A DNA stretch of 45,884 nt from Gonium pectorale (taxonomy: Eukaryota; Chlorophyta; Chlorophyceae; Chlamydomonadales; Volvocaceae): assembly GCA_001584585.1 (NCBI GenBank), contig LSYV01000008.1:842720-888603 (forward strand), written 5' to 3'. This document shows, in pieces, positions 1-11,529 of this stretch (within the stretch, counting starts at the first letter, position 1; each line of letters begins with the position of its first letter). The notes under the pieces were generated by a model. It saw only the letters and a list, made by a program, of their open reading frames with translations, searched no databases and had not been told where the DNA came from. The translations under genes and the position numbers were made by a program.

Positions 1-3000
1 TGCCGTTCGGTATGCCGCCACCGCCGCCGCCACCGCCGACGTCGGCCATGCTGTCTGCCACGGCGGCGGCGGCGGCGGCGCAGCATCAACAGCAGCAGGC
101 ACAGGCGCAGCAGCAGCTGGACTCGGCGCTCCTGGCCGCCGCGGCAGCTGCTGGCTACGCGCATGCACACACGCACCCCCACTCGCACTCACACGGCGGC
201 GCGGCGGCGGCGGCGGCGGCCATGCAGCTGGCGGCGGCGCAGCAGCAGCAGAGCCACCAGCAACAGTCGCACCTGAGCATGCTCCAACATGCGTATTCGG
301 CGCACCTGCACTCCCACTCCCAACACGAGGCCGCCGCCGCGGCGGCGGCGGCGCACCAGCACCACCAGCAGCAGCAACGTCGCTTTTCGCACGACGGCTC
401 CTCCGGCGGCCACGGCGGTGTCGTCGGCGGCGGCGCAGCCTTCGCTGGCGGGGTTGGCGTACGACAGCGCGCGGCCACGTCAGCCGTTGTGCTAGCACAG
501 GGCGGCGGCGGCGCCGCAGTAGGCGTTTCCGGAGACCAGCTGCACGGCCGGACGAGCAGCGGCCGCACCGGCGGCGCGAGCACCGCTGGCAGGCGTGGCG
601 GCGCTGCCGGCGCCGAGACGGCTCCGGCGCCCGCCTCGTCCGCTGCCGCCACCTCCCAGCGCATGTCAGTCGCCGGCACCCACGTCTTTGCCGCCGTCCC
701 AGCGGGTCAGGGCGCGGGGCCAGGGGCAGGGCCGGCGCAGGAGGTGCCCGGCTTGGGGCATGGGCCCGGCAGGCACACCGACCCCACAACGGCCATGCTG
801 GCCGCGGCCGCGGCCGAACTGCTGAACCTGCAGCAACGAGGGGCGCTGCCCTCGTCGGCACAGGGCGGGCACAGTAGCCGCGCCAGCCGGGACGGCGATG
901 ACGACGATAGTAGCGTGGATACGAGCGTGGGAACGGAGAGCGCCGGGACGAGTGCGCCGCCGCCCCACCATGCCGCCGCAGCGGCGGCGCTGGCAGTGCC
1001 GGCGGCGGTCGCTGCCGGTGGTGCCAGTGGCAGCGAAATGTCGCGTGCCAAGTCCATGAGCAGGAGGGCAGCGGGTCAGGACGGGAGCACCCCAGGCGGC
1101 GACGAGCCAGGGGTATCGGGGCAGAGAGTGCCACGCGCTGCAACCACAGCGGCAACAGGCGCCGCTGGGACGGATGCCACCTCGGGGGACAGCTGCTCCC
1201 ACTTTGCGGCCGTGGCAGGCGCGGCGGTGGCTGCGTTGGCGGACGCTCAAGCGGCAGCCGCCGCCAGCAGCAGTTCGGGCGCGGGGTCTGGTGCGGGCAG
1301 GCCTGAAGCAAGCGCTGCTGCGAAGGTCTCCGCGGCGGCGGGTGCGCCGCACCAGGCACCCGGCCAGGGCTCAAGTGCCGCCCCTGCTGCCGTCACGGCG
1401 GCGGCGCCGGCGGGACGTGCTGCAGGCGCCTCAGGTGGCAGCACCGGCGGCGCCGCCGGGCAGCCGCTGCCGTCGCAGCCGGCATTCGGGATAACGCAGC
1501 AGCAGCTGCAGCAGCTCTACGCGCACTTGCAGGCCACGATGCCTCCACCGCCCATCTATGCGCCGGCCGCCTTGATGGGGCGCGGCTTCAGCGGCGGCGG
1601 CGGCGGCGCCAGCGGTGGCGGTGCGTCGGGGGCTGCTGACAAGGGCGCGGCCTCCGCAGGTTCCACCGGCGGCTCTAGCCGGCAAGCGCCTTCGGCCGCG
1701 ACGGCCGGGGGCGGTGAGGGGCCAGCTCCGCCGGCGGCCGGCCCCACGGCGACGGCTTCCTCCGGCGGCCCCGCCGTCGTGGCGGCGGCGTTGCCACCTG
1801 TGGCCGGCGGCAGCGGAGACGTCAGCGCTGCACCGCGCGGCTCCCAACCGGGGTTCCAGGCATCAGCCGCCGCCTCCGCCGCCCCTCAGGCGGGCCACCA
1901 CACAGGGAGGATGCCCAGCGCATCCGGCAGTGCACCCGCCGCAGCAGCTGGCGCCGGCGGCGCGCCGGGGGCCGCAGCGGCGGGCTCCGCATCGCACCCA
2001 ATGCACCCTGCCGCCGCCATCCACTACGGGAGGCTGGCCGCCGGCCTGGGACACGACTTCACGCTCGGCGTGTCGCCGCCGTCGCCGCACCTGCCGCCCA
2101 ACCTCCCGCCGCCGCCGCCGCCCGCACTCGCCCACAACATCCAGCACTCGCCGCCCTCCTGGCTCTACATGCATGTGCAGCGCCACGGCATAGCCTCCCT
2201 GCCGCAGATGTTCGAGCTGAAGGGCATCGGCGGCGGCGGTAACAGCGCCGGCGGCGGTGGCGGCGCCGCCGCCGGCGGCGGCGTGTACGATCACTCTTGG
2301 GGCCACAGCCCGCCGTCGTCCTCCCTCGGACCGAGCCCCGCGCAGTCGGTCGGGTCGCCCGCGGGGCAGTTCCTCTCCCGGGGTGCGCCGTCGTCTGCCA
2401 GCCACGCGCACGCGGCCGCCGCTGGGGACGTGGGCGCAAGGGCGGGCGCGGGAGCGCCAGCGCGGGACCCCGCAGCCGCCGCCAGCGGAGTTGCGATGGC
2501 GACCAGCGCATCGCAGCGGCCGCCACACACGCAGCCGGCGGCGCCGCACACGCAGCCGCCAACGGGGCCCCACGCGACTCAGGCGCCCCGCGACGCCCGC
2601 GCCGATGACCTCGAGTTCACGCGCAAGATGGTGCAGGGGCTGGTGCCCTCACCGCCTGGCGGATTCGCGCAGGTCGGCGGTGGCGCCGCGGCGCCGCTGT
2701 CCGGTCAGGCCAGCGGCATGCTGCTGATGGACGACGGCCTGATGTTCGAGGTGGACGGCAGCGGCGGCGGCACCGGGTCCGCCGCGTCGTCGACGGCGTC
2801 GCAGCCGCGCCTGTCGCACAGCGGCCTCGCGGCGGCCGCAGCGGCGGTGGGCGGCGCCGGCAGCGGGAGCGGCAGTGTGGCGCTGCCGGCAACGCGCGGC
2901 AGCCCCGTCGAGGGCATCGCGGCGGCAGCGCCGGCCGCCCCGTCCGTCAACCAGCTGGGTGAGCTCATGGGCGCGGCCGCGTCTGGATGGACGCTGACGC

Positions 3001-6000
3001 TGCAGCAGACCGCCGGAGGCGAAGCCGTGTCGGTGCCGGCGGAGCTGCGGTTCTCCCAGCCGCCCGGGTTCGGCCCCACGATTGGGGCCAGCGCCGCCAT
3101 GCGGGCTGCTGCGGATGGGGCGGCCCTGGGGCCGTCTGCCCTGCATCAGCAGCCCTTGCTCGCCGCTACCGCGGCGGACACCCCCGCCGCCGCTGCCGCT
3201 GCAGCGGCTGCAGCGGTGGCCGCGGCGTCCTCGGCGTCCGCGGCGCCGGTGCGGCGGGCCGGCGGGGTGCAGCAGGTTGGCAGCTGCAGCAGCATGGGGA
3301 GCGCGGGCGCGTCGCCTGAGGTGCTGCAGCACCTCACACCGGCGGCTCTGACGCCCACGTCGCTCTCCTCCTCCGGCTCCACTCCCCTTTCGCACAGCCC
3401 GCAGGCTCCCCACATGGTCATGCCCGCCCCGGCGTCAGCCCTGGGCGGCGCCGGCTCGGCTGAGAGCTCCTTGGACGCCGGCAGCGGCAGCAAGCGGACC
3501 GCGCAGCAGCCTGCTCCTCCTGGCGCAGTGGCGGCAGCATTGTCCGGGGCGCCGCCACCGACGGCACCAGAGGCGCCCGTCGTCCTGCAGCCCCTGCCGC
3601 CGCTTCCCCTGCCACCGCTGTCGCTGCCGCAGGCGCTGCAGTTTCAAAGGCTGGGCGAGCAGGTGGCGACCGCCGGCTGCGTCCCGTGGGCGACAGCGGC
3701 GCCGGTCGCAGCGGCGGTCATCCCCGGCGGCGTGAGCTCGTCGGCCCCCGCCAGCACCGCCGCCGCGGTCACTGCACCACCCGGTCTCGTGCCGCCGCCG
3801 TCAGTTGCGGCGCTGTCGTTGCCCTACGGGCCGGCTGCGCTGGCGAGGCCCCCGAGCCAAAGGTACGACCCATTGGCGGCGGCGGCGGCGGCCAAGCGCA
3901 CCTCCTCTGGTGGCGGCGCAGGATCCGCCGCCGCCACGCTGGCCGTGCCGCATCCCTACGGGGCCCCTCACGCGACCCAACTCACTGGCTGGAGCCCGGC
4001 CGGCGACGGAGCAACGCAGCCGGCGGCTGCGGCGGCGGCGCAGCTGCCATCGCCCGGTGGATCACCCATTGCAGGCCTGACGTCAGCGCCGCTGGCAGCG
4101 CCGTCGTCCACGTCGCATGCGCTGCTCGCTGCGGCCATGGGCGCCCACCCTCGCGACGGCGCCCGGCAGTTGCCCTCTGGCGGCGGCGGCGCCGCCAGCG
4201 CGGCGGCGGGGCAGCACCCCGCCGTCGCCGCGGCGGCGGCGGCCGGGCTCATCCGGCCTGTCGCTGCGATGCTGCCCGCGTTCGCCCCGGCTCCCGCCGT
4301 TGGCTTCCCTGACGTCGCCGCCGCGGTGCATCTCCAAGACGGTCCCCCAACGCCATCAGCCGCAGCGCCGGCGGCTACCTCGGCACAGTACGCGCCGCAG
4401 CAGCTTCAGGGCACCGTTACCGGGGGCTCCGCACCGGCCGTCAGCTCCGCGGCCGCTGCTGCGGGCCTCTCCGCCCCTCCGCCGGGTAACGACCGCCAAC
4501 CGCCGGGCAGCGCCCAGACATCCAGCGAGCCGAGCTCCAGCGCGGGCCCCGCGTCAGGCCTCCAGTCCCCCACGGGGCCAATGCGCAGCCGCGGTGCCTC
4601 GCGCACGGGGGATACGCTGCCGCCGACGGCTCCGCCGCAGCCGGCGCACGTCGAGCGCCTCACGAGCGGCGCCGGGGCGCCGAGCGCCGCCACGTCAGCG
4701 GCGGCGGCGGCGGCCGCAGCCGCATCAAGGCTGTACTCGAGCTCGGGGGCCGCGCCGCGCTTCAATCCGGACAGCCAGGTGCCGCCGTCGCCCACGGAAG
4801 CGCAGGCGCCGGCTGAGCCGCACAGCGCCGAGCCGGCTGCGTGTAATGCGGTGCCGGCGGTGCCGGCGGGTGACATCCATTTCGGCGCTTCCACTCGGCA
4901 CGACGGGTCCGCCACCGCCACGGAGCAGGACCAGGCGCCCAGGAAGCCAGGGCCTTACCGGCCACCGCACCACCCTCTGCATCAGCCTCACCAGCTTACA
5001 AGCCACGGCCATGCGCCGCCATCACCGCCAGTAGCGCCGGCGGCGGGGCATCCGGCCCCACAGGCGGCGACGACTGCGCCCGCGGCCGCGGCGCCGCCGG
5101 CGCAGCCTGCTGGGGCTGCTGCTGGTGGCGGGAGCGCAGCGTCGTCGTCGTCGGATCAGTGGTCGAGCGCCGCCATTGCGGCTGCGGCTGCGGCTGCAAG
5201 CCTTAGTCGGACCACGGCGACGGCTGTAGCGGCCGCCAGCAGGGCACCCCCCGCAAGGGACCCTGCCAGCGCCGAGGTGGGTTAGCACCGTAGTCCAAAG
5301 TGGCCGGTTGGGTCGGCTGTCGGTTAGGACCTGTGGTACACGGCCACGCACCGCGAGGGCAACCATGCGAGTGGGACCGACGAGCGGTGTGCCTATGCTC
5401 TGGTACTCGCTCGCGCTCGGGACGTCTTTGTCCGCGCGGTTCACCTCCCTGTACCTGTCCTTACCGCCATGTGGGCATGAACGCTTCACTGCAACAGTAC
5501 AACACACTTGCGCCGTATCTAGGGGCAGCCTGTCAAACGACCTGCCCTGTCGGCTGGGATCCCCTGTACTCGCCTGTCCTGTCCCTGTGAACGAGCCCGC
5601 CAAGGTGCCGTTCCTGTTGCGAACAGCTGCTGACGAAGGCCCGCCCCCCCCCATATGCTTCCAACCTCCTCTTCCGCTTCATCCCCCGCTTCCTCGCGCA
5701 GCACGCCGCACCGGCCGAGCTCAGGCATGCCGCGGACGCCGTACGGAGAGCCACCTCCCGCGAGAAGCTGCATTCGCACCCGCCCAAGGCCAGCGCACCG
5801 GCACCCTCGGCGACGGGCGACGGCTCCGCCGCGGCGACGGCGGCCGGCGCCTCCGCCGCCGCGGCGGCTGCCTCCGCCGCCATCGCAAGCACCTCCAGCC
5901 ACAGCGCCGCCGCCGCCGCCGCCGACCGGCACCTGCAGGTACAGCCGGTGCGGACCACGGCGTCGGGCTCGGCCAGCGGCGCCGCGACGACCGCGCCGGC

Positions 6001-7225
6001 CAGCCCGCGCAGCGCCGGAGACGCGACGCCGCCCGAGCGGCCGACGTCGACGTCGGGCGGCGCGAGCAGCTACCTGGCGGTGGCTACCGGCAGCGTGTCC
6101 CCGACCGCCGGCGCCTGGCAGGGTCTAGACAGCGAGGCCGCCTCGCCCTCTGCATCACCTTCCGCAGCCAGCCGGGGGCCAGGAGGGTCGGTGGACTTTG
6201 GGAGGCGAGGCGCCGGGGGCAGGGCCCAGCAGCCGTCGGAAGCGGAGGAGGCGCCGGGCCCGGCGCAGGCGGCGCAGCAGGGGGTCGTCTTTGGTGGCGG
6301 CCGCTCGGGCCGCCCTGGCTCCAGCCAGGGGCACCATCACGCCGAGGGTGGTGTGGGCGGTGCCAAGGACCGCTCCCGGTCGCACCAACACCAGCACCCT
6401 CATCACCACGGGACGTCGCAGAGCAGCCATGCTCCTGGGCGCAACGCAACCCACGCGCAGGCGCTGCTAGGAGGAGGAGGCGGGGCGCGCGAGGACGGGC
6501 AGGGGCCGGGCGGCCACGGCCACGCGGCGCACGGTGGCGGGTCGCACCACCGGGGCGGCGCCCACTCGGGCCGCGCGACGCCGCACGGGCGGCACGCGGC
6601 GCAGGGGCAGGGGGAGCAGGGCGAGGCGCACGGGGCCCAGGACGGCAGCGAGCAGGAGCAGGAGTGGCAGCGCGTGTCCAACCGGCGCGGCGGCGCGTCT
6701 AGCTCACACCGCGGCCACCACCACCACCACCAGAGCAATAGTGGGCACAGCCAGGGCAGCCACCACCATCACCACCATCACCACCATGGCGTGTCGCAGT
6801 CGGGTCCGCACCACCACCACCATCCGCACGGCTACCACCACCACGGTGGGGAGGCTGACAAGGATGGGCGGTGGCAGTCGCGGCCGAGCGACCGGCCCGG
6901 CGGCGGTAACGGCGGCGGTGGCGGCAGAGGCTATGGAGGCCACGCGGGCAGGGGTAGCGTTGGGCCGCAGGCGGGCGGGGGCGCCGGTGGGGCGCAGGCG
7001 GGGGCGCAGCGCGGGGGAGTGGCGCAGGGAGCTCTGCGGCAGCAGCAGGGGCGCTCGGTGCTGATGAGCGGGTCCGACGAGCGCGCGGACGGCAACGACA
7101 GCCCGGCGGACCCGTCTGTGCAGCGCGGGCGGGAGGGCCGCGGGGAGGTAGGGAAGGGGGAAGCATCCGAGCAGGGGGCAGGGCCTGGCCGGGGCGGTCG
7201 TTCTCAAAGTCGCAGGGGTGGGTAG
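1..7225 (+). CDS. Large low-complexity protein, 5'-partial, function unknown
   Basis: Two exons are visible: 1-5276 (open on entry, first full codon at 3) and 5702-7225, stop TAG at 7223-7225. The 425-nt intron has donor GTGGGT at 5277 and a long pyrimidine tract ending in CAG at 5701. The junction is phase 0 and puts exon 2 in the frame that stays open to 7225. At least 2265 residues are encoded. Composition is extreme: poly-Ala, Gly/Ser and Pro stretches throughout, Gln and His runs near the visible start, and a His-rich segment around residues 2096-2140. A few less biased islands stand out, such as DDLEFTRKMVQGL, LLMDDGLMFEVDG and, near the C-terminus, EQEWQRVSNRRGG. No known domain, signal peptide or membrane span is visible, and any folded domain probably lies upstream of the window. 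If the intron is retained, an in-frame TAG at 5283 ends the protein. A role as a regulatory or RNA-associated scaffold is only a guess. Confidence 0.75.
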
Positions 7226-7897
7226 TGGATTGCTCGGGGAAACGTACGACATGATATGGGATGCGAGTGAGCCGTGACAGAGGGTATAAGCGCAGGTGGT
7301 CCAACCGCTACATATGCAGGAGGAGTTTGTGTGCAGCGATATTGCAAATACAATGTTGACGTGGCATGACACGGGGGCAGACCGACGGAGTGTGGAACCT
7401 GAGGGAGGGTGACGAGGGGCTGTTGGAGCTTTGGGGCTGGAGTTATTTGGAATGAGTTTGATGTTCTTTGCGTAATTGCACTCCTGTTCCTTCTCGAGCA
7501 TTGGACTAGAAGAGGTCCTGAGCACGTCCTTTTTCTATCAAGTTCCACGGAGTTCCACGACCGGCAACGGCATTTTGGCTTCTCCTGTAACCAGCATCTC
7601 GTGCCCCGCTTCAGAATCAAGCCTACAGCCCTTTAGTTGTCGCACACAGTCCAGCTTTGACCTTCGGCTCTCCACCACTCTTCGTCGGTCTAGGGTGCAG
7701 CAGGCGGATTAGCGCGTGGCCACCACAGATTAGTGCAGACTTACTGTACAAGTCCTCTGCACCACCTGCAGCGCCCATAGCCCTAAACAAGGCGGCGGCA
7801 GAGACCCGACCACCCCAGGGCTCGGGCCTACCACGCCCCTGCGTGTTTAGGTCCACGCGTCGGGGCTTTTATCACAAAACTTGTAAGGCTGAACGGT
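7226..7897 (+). other. 3' UTR of gene 1 and promoter/5' UTR of gene 2
   Basis: There is no supported coding sequence here. The composition falls from very GC-rich to mixed immediately after the stop at 7225, as expected on leaving coding sequence. The first 360 bases read as the 3' UTR of gene 1, and the rest must hold the promoter and leader of gene 2. I see no convincing TATA box. Confidence 0.5.
7586..7590 (+). terminator. Poly(A) signal TGTAA, gene 1
   Basis: TGTAA is the usual green-algal nuclear polyadenylation signal. This copy lies 361 bases after the gene 1 stop codon. Confidence 0.55.
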
Positions 7898-9322
7898 ATG
7901 GACCCCATCCGCGAGAACGAGGACTTCAACGAAGAAGAGCTGTTCGAGGACAGCGGCTCTGACCGAGCGGCTGACTCGGATAGCGAAGGGCTAGACTGCG
8001 AGGACGCCGCGCAGCCGCAGGCGGACCCGGAGAAAGGTGAGGAGGCGATGAAGCAATCTGGTTGTGAGGGATTCCTATGGTGCTTCGTCTGCAACGGATC
8101 TCGATTATCCCGACATGCTTGAAATCCTTTGGCTTGCGGTGGGCTTCGCAGTCGCACGCGCTGGCATCAATCGAATGAGCGACGGGGGAGCGACCCATAT
8201 TGGATCTCCCGCCAAGAGTCCTGTAGCTAGGTCCTTGCCTTCATGCCTTTCCTTTGCAGATGATCACGGAGGTAGCAGCGCCAAAAGCTCCTTGACTATG
8301 ACGGCGGGCTTAGGGTTGGACGCGGCGCCTGAGCCACACGACGTGGAGGCCGAGGACTCTGGGGACCATCTCTCTGCCCTGCGCACGATAGCTGCGTCGA
8401 TGCCTGCAGCTTCGGGCCATATCCGCATGGTGCGGGGGCTTCGCTAAGGGTCACGGGGAGCGGGGGGACAGGGAGGGGTTTCAACCAGATCATGCGTCTG
8501 CATACCCGGGCGGGCCCGCCCGGTTGCGCTCAATGACTTGGGCCTGGTTGAGAAAGGCCCCATGCACTCACATTGACTGGACATGCGCCTGGCTCCCGCG
8601 AAGACGGACCCTAGATCTCAACCCACATGCTCTGCCGTTTGTGTGTGGTCGCAGGGCTCCTCCGTGCCGGTCAGCATCCCGCACATGAACCGCTGGAAGA
8701 AGGCGGACGCAGCGCCAGACAGCCCCACAACGCAGTACGCGCCGGCGACCTTTGTCCCGCCGCACCAGCTCTCGCAAGTGAACGAGTTCATGTTTTCGTT
8801 CACAGGTCGGTGGTGCGTACGGCGCCTTGGTTTGGGATGAGGGGCCGGGTGTGTGGCCTGGGAAAGCGCCCAACTGCGCGGTCGCTGCAGTTGAATGCGT
8901 TACTTACAATGGTCGCCAGCCCCGCCCCTCTGAACGCCTGAGCACAAGGTTACAACGAGGTATCATTCCAAGCCAATGCGGTCCAAAGTGGCCGATTCGT
9001 GCTAACACGCTGTAGCGGGTGACTATGCCAGTCCTGAACTTGTACCTCTGGTTCGTGTGCCCGCGCATCGTGCCCCCCCCGCCCGGGGTTTATCCGGCCA
9101 GGCGACAGCCCCAGCGTGGCCATCAAGCGCGAGCGGTTGCGCGCCCGTAACGCCATCCTCAAGTCCACTGGGTTTCTGGAGCCCGGGGTCCAGTCGGTGA
9201 ACAACATCGGCCTGCAGGAGCGCAACCGGCTGAACATTGCGGCGGGCGGGCTCAGCCAGGCGCTGCAGCCGCGGCAAAGCGGCAGCGCGATACCCGTGGC
9301 GGCGGCGATAGAGACGTCGTGA
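7898..9322 (+). CDS. S40 / DUF584 senescence-regulator family protein
   Basis: Four exons, 7898-8036, 8260-8429, 8655-8805 and 9102-9322, give 226 residues. Intron phases (1, 0, 1) match at every junction and all introns are GT-AG. The N-terminus is acidic (MDPIRENEDFNEEELFEDSG). The family signature is spread over exons 3-4: SSVPVSIP (residues 105-112), FVPPHQLSQ (136-144), FMFSFTG (148-154), then the basic C-terminal block RLRARNAILKSTGFLEPG (165-182). Plant S40 proteins have the same order: a VPV-x-IP-like block, a VPPHE-like block, an SFS block and an R-x-RNA(V/I)L-x-x-TGFL(D/E) ending. S40 proteins are small plant proteins linked to senescence and stress, often nuclear, with unknown biochemistry. 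The 44 residues after the last block are unlike that family. The start is the first ATG, in an acidic reading frame. The family call is firm from the motifs; the role in an alga is unknown. Confidence 0.8.
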
Positions 9323-9465
9323 AAGCCCCCCGGCAGCGCTGTCTTCAGGATCTTGGGCGCAGGGTTGGCGGTAGATTGTCTGTTGTACTGCGGCGCTCCC
9401 GTTTTGTGCGCTGAGCGGGAGATGTCTTCGGTTTGGTGGCAGGTGGCATCGTGCGCTTTCGGGAG

Positions 9466-9470
9466 TGTAA
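9466..9470 (+). terminator. Possible proximal poly(A) signal, gene 2
   Basis: TGTAA lies 144 bases after the gene 2 stop codon. It competes with the distal copy at 10363. Confidence 0.3.
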
Positions 9471-10362
9471 CGCCCGCAGCGGGCCGGAATGCTGCATGTT
9501 GCATGGGGTTGCATACGGGCTATCTTGCTCCCGGTCGGGAAGCCAGCACTAACTTAGTGCACTGGGGTTGCCGTCGGCGTTGGGCCATGAGGTGAAGGCG
9601 GTTGTAGGGAGACAGCTGTTGTGCACCCACACTCAGCTGACCCACACACCCGAGCCTGGCGGCGCCCTGGAAATTCTGCAGTCTCGTAGGCTACTTTGCC
9701 TCGTGGTTTGCGCCGAACAAATGCTGTATCATAGGTTTGTTTCGGGCCGTGAGTTTCTTTGTAGGTGTAGGTGGGTCGCGAGGGTGTTTGGAGAGTGCCG
9801 CGAGGGCCGCTGCCGCTTTTTGGCGTTTTGGGTGTACCTGTGTGCGTGGAGCGCCATATAAGCGGAGGCTCCAGGATCACTGCTGTCTGAGGGGGCGCTC
9901 GCACGTGTTGCGGGCACACGCCTCGGGCGTGGATGGCCAGCCGCAAAGTTCGTTGCTTGCGCGAATTGCCAGGCCGTTTTATTATTCCTGCACAAGTGTG
10001 GCGTTGGGCGCAAGGCGCCAAGGCCAGTGGGGCAGCGAGTGGGTGCCGCCATAAGCATTACCCCTGCATGCTTTGGACGGGTTCGGTCGTGATGTGGGCG
10101 CTCCAGCGCCGTGGGGCGACCCCGGTTTCTGTGTTACAGGTTTTGAAGTGTCAGCTTGGATGCTGTTGTTGTCCTGCCTTTCTCTATTGGTGTACCTGAT
10201 GATGAGCATAAGGACAGAGTCTGATGTGTTGTTGGTGTGCATGGCGTCACGGTGGGTCATGGAGAGGTTATCAATGTCCATTGCCCTGACGCGCTTGCTT
10301 GGAAGCCGCCTGAATAGGATGGGAACCCTGAGGCATTTAGCGACATTGGGTCGGATTTTCTC

Positions 10363-10367
10363 TGTAA
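10363..10367 (+). terminator. Likely distal poly(A) signal, gene 2
   Basis: TGTAA lies about 1.04 kb after the stop codon. Long 3' UTRs are common in volvocine algae. Confidence 0.4.
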
Positions 10368-10586
10368 CCAGTGGGCAACCGATCGGCCTGCTGTCCGTGC
10401 GTTCTTTGAAGTTTGTGCCTGCGATGACTGAAGGAGCACAAGCGGTCTGACCCATGGGTCTTGCGTATGAAGACTCGGGCTGGAGACTCCAGCTTCTGAA
10501 GATCAGTGCGAAGGGCCTCATTGGAGACTGCGGGGAGAGGGTCAGTAACTAGCGCAGTCATGCTACGGCGAACTCGAAAGCCGTCA

Positions 10587-10591
10587 TTACA
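10587..10591 (-). terminator. Poly(A) signal TGTAA, gene 3
   Basis: TTACA on the plus strand reads TGTAA on the minus strand. It is the first such signal I see downstream of the OMA1-like stop codon, about 940 bases after it. Confidence 0.45.
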
Positions 10592-11529
10592 GCAAAGCGT
10601 CCCAGCAGATAAGGGTAGCTCAGCAGGGACGCCCCATGCCTACTCGCAAAGCTACTGATTGCTGCCCGCATTACCATGCGTCGTAAAGCTTAGCAGGCGG
10701 GTGGACGTGGCATTGCACCCGCTCCCAAGTCCCAACGGCGTGGCAACTAGTCTTTCCGCCCCGCCTATGGCACCTGCTAGTCTCTTGCCCTCCAACCTGC
10801 AGAGGACGACTCCACGGCGGTCCACGCAAAAGAGACTCCGCCCATTTAGCCCTTGCGCGCAGCCACCACCGCGCCCAGCCCACCCTGAACACTGTCCATT
10901 CCACCTCCCATGTAAGCGTGAAACCGCACATTAATGCACCCTCACAACGGCACAGCCAGCGTCCCGCGCAGGCATGTCGTGTTATCACCTCGGAACACGT
11001 CCCAATGCCGGCGGGTACGGGTACGGGTACGGGAAGTGAGCTCAGAGGCTCCAGTAGCCCGGGTGGGTGTAGACCCGCTCGTAACCCTGCGGGGAGCGCG
11101 CGGGTGGCACGTGCCACGCGGAGGGAAGGGCGCAGCTCAGGAGCTGTTGTTGTGTCGCGCTGTAAGACGGCCAGGGGCCGTGTTGTTCCAAGCACGAAGC
11201 GGCGGGCGGCCATCAATCCAAGGGTGTTCGCGGCGGGTTGGCCCCAGAGGCCCAGGCGTCAAGGGTGCTCAGGCTGTGAACTGAAGGGCAAAACCTGGGG
11301 CGCCTGTTGGGGGATGGTCTGGCGCCAAGGCTTCCCGAGCGGCCCCGAGAGTGCTGCACGCGAAGCTGTTGGACTCGGCTGTCACCTGATGCCGAGTTTC
11401 GTCGTGCTCAGCCCCAGCAGCACGGCAACAGGCGCCTCGCAGCTAGGCCCTCGCCACCCCCCCGGGGGGGGGGGGGGTGCGGCGTGCGCTCAAACCCGTC
11501 GTGTCGTCCACATTGCGTGGCTGCTATCT

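Larger units (their letters stand above)
9323..11529. other. Convergent 3' UTRs of genes 2 and 3
   Basis: There is no supported coding sequence between the gene 2 stop and the gene 3 stop. TGTAA signals at 10363-10367 (+) and 10591-10587 (-) suggest two roughly 1-kb 3' UTRs that face each other and end about 200 bases apart. A poly-G run sits near 11465-11475. Confidence 0.5.

Noticed and set aside
155..5199. Many long minus-strand and alternate-frame ORFs across gene 1
   Set aside because: They are Arg/Pro/Cys-rich shadows of the GC-rich repetitive coding frame, without motifs or splice structure.
5308..6702. 464-codon plus-strand ORF overlapping the gene 1 intron and second exon
   Set aside because: It runs through a good intron and becomes Arg-rich. 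The spliced phase-0 frame continues the composition of exon 1 and reaches the His-rich tail.
8506..8523. 18-bp GC palindrome in intron 2 of the S40-type gene
   Set aside because: CCGGGCGGG with its mirror half is easily produced by chance in such GC-rich sequence.
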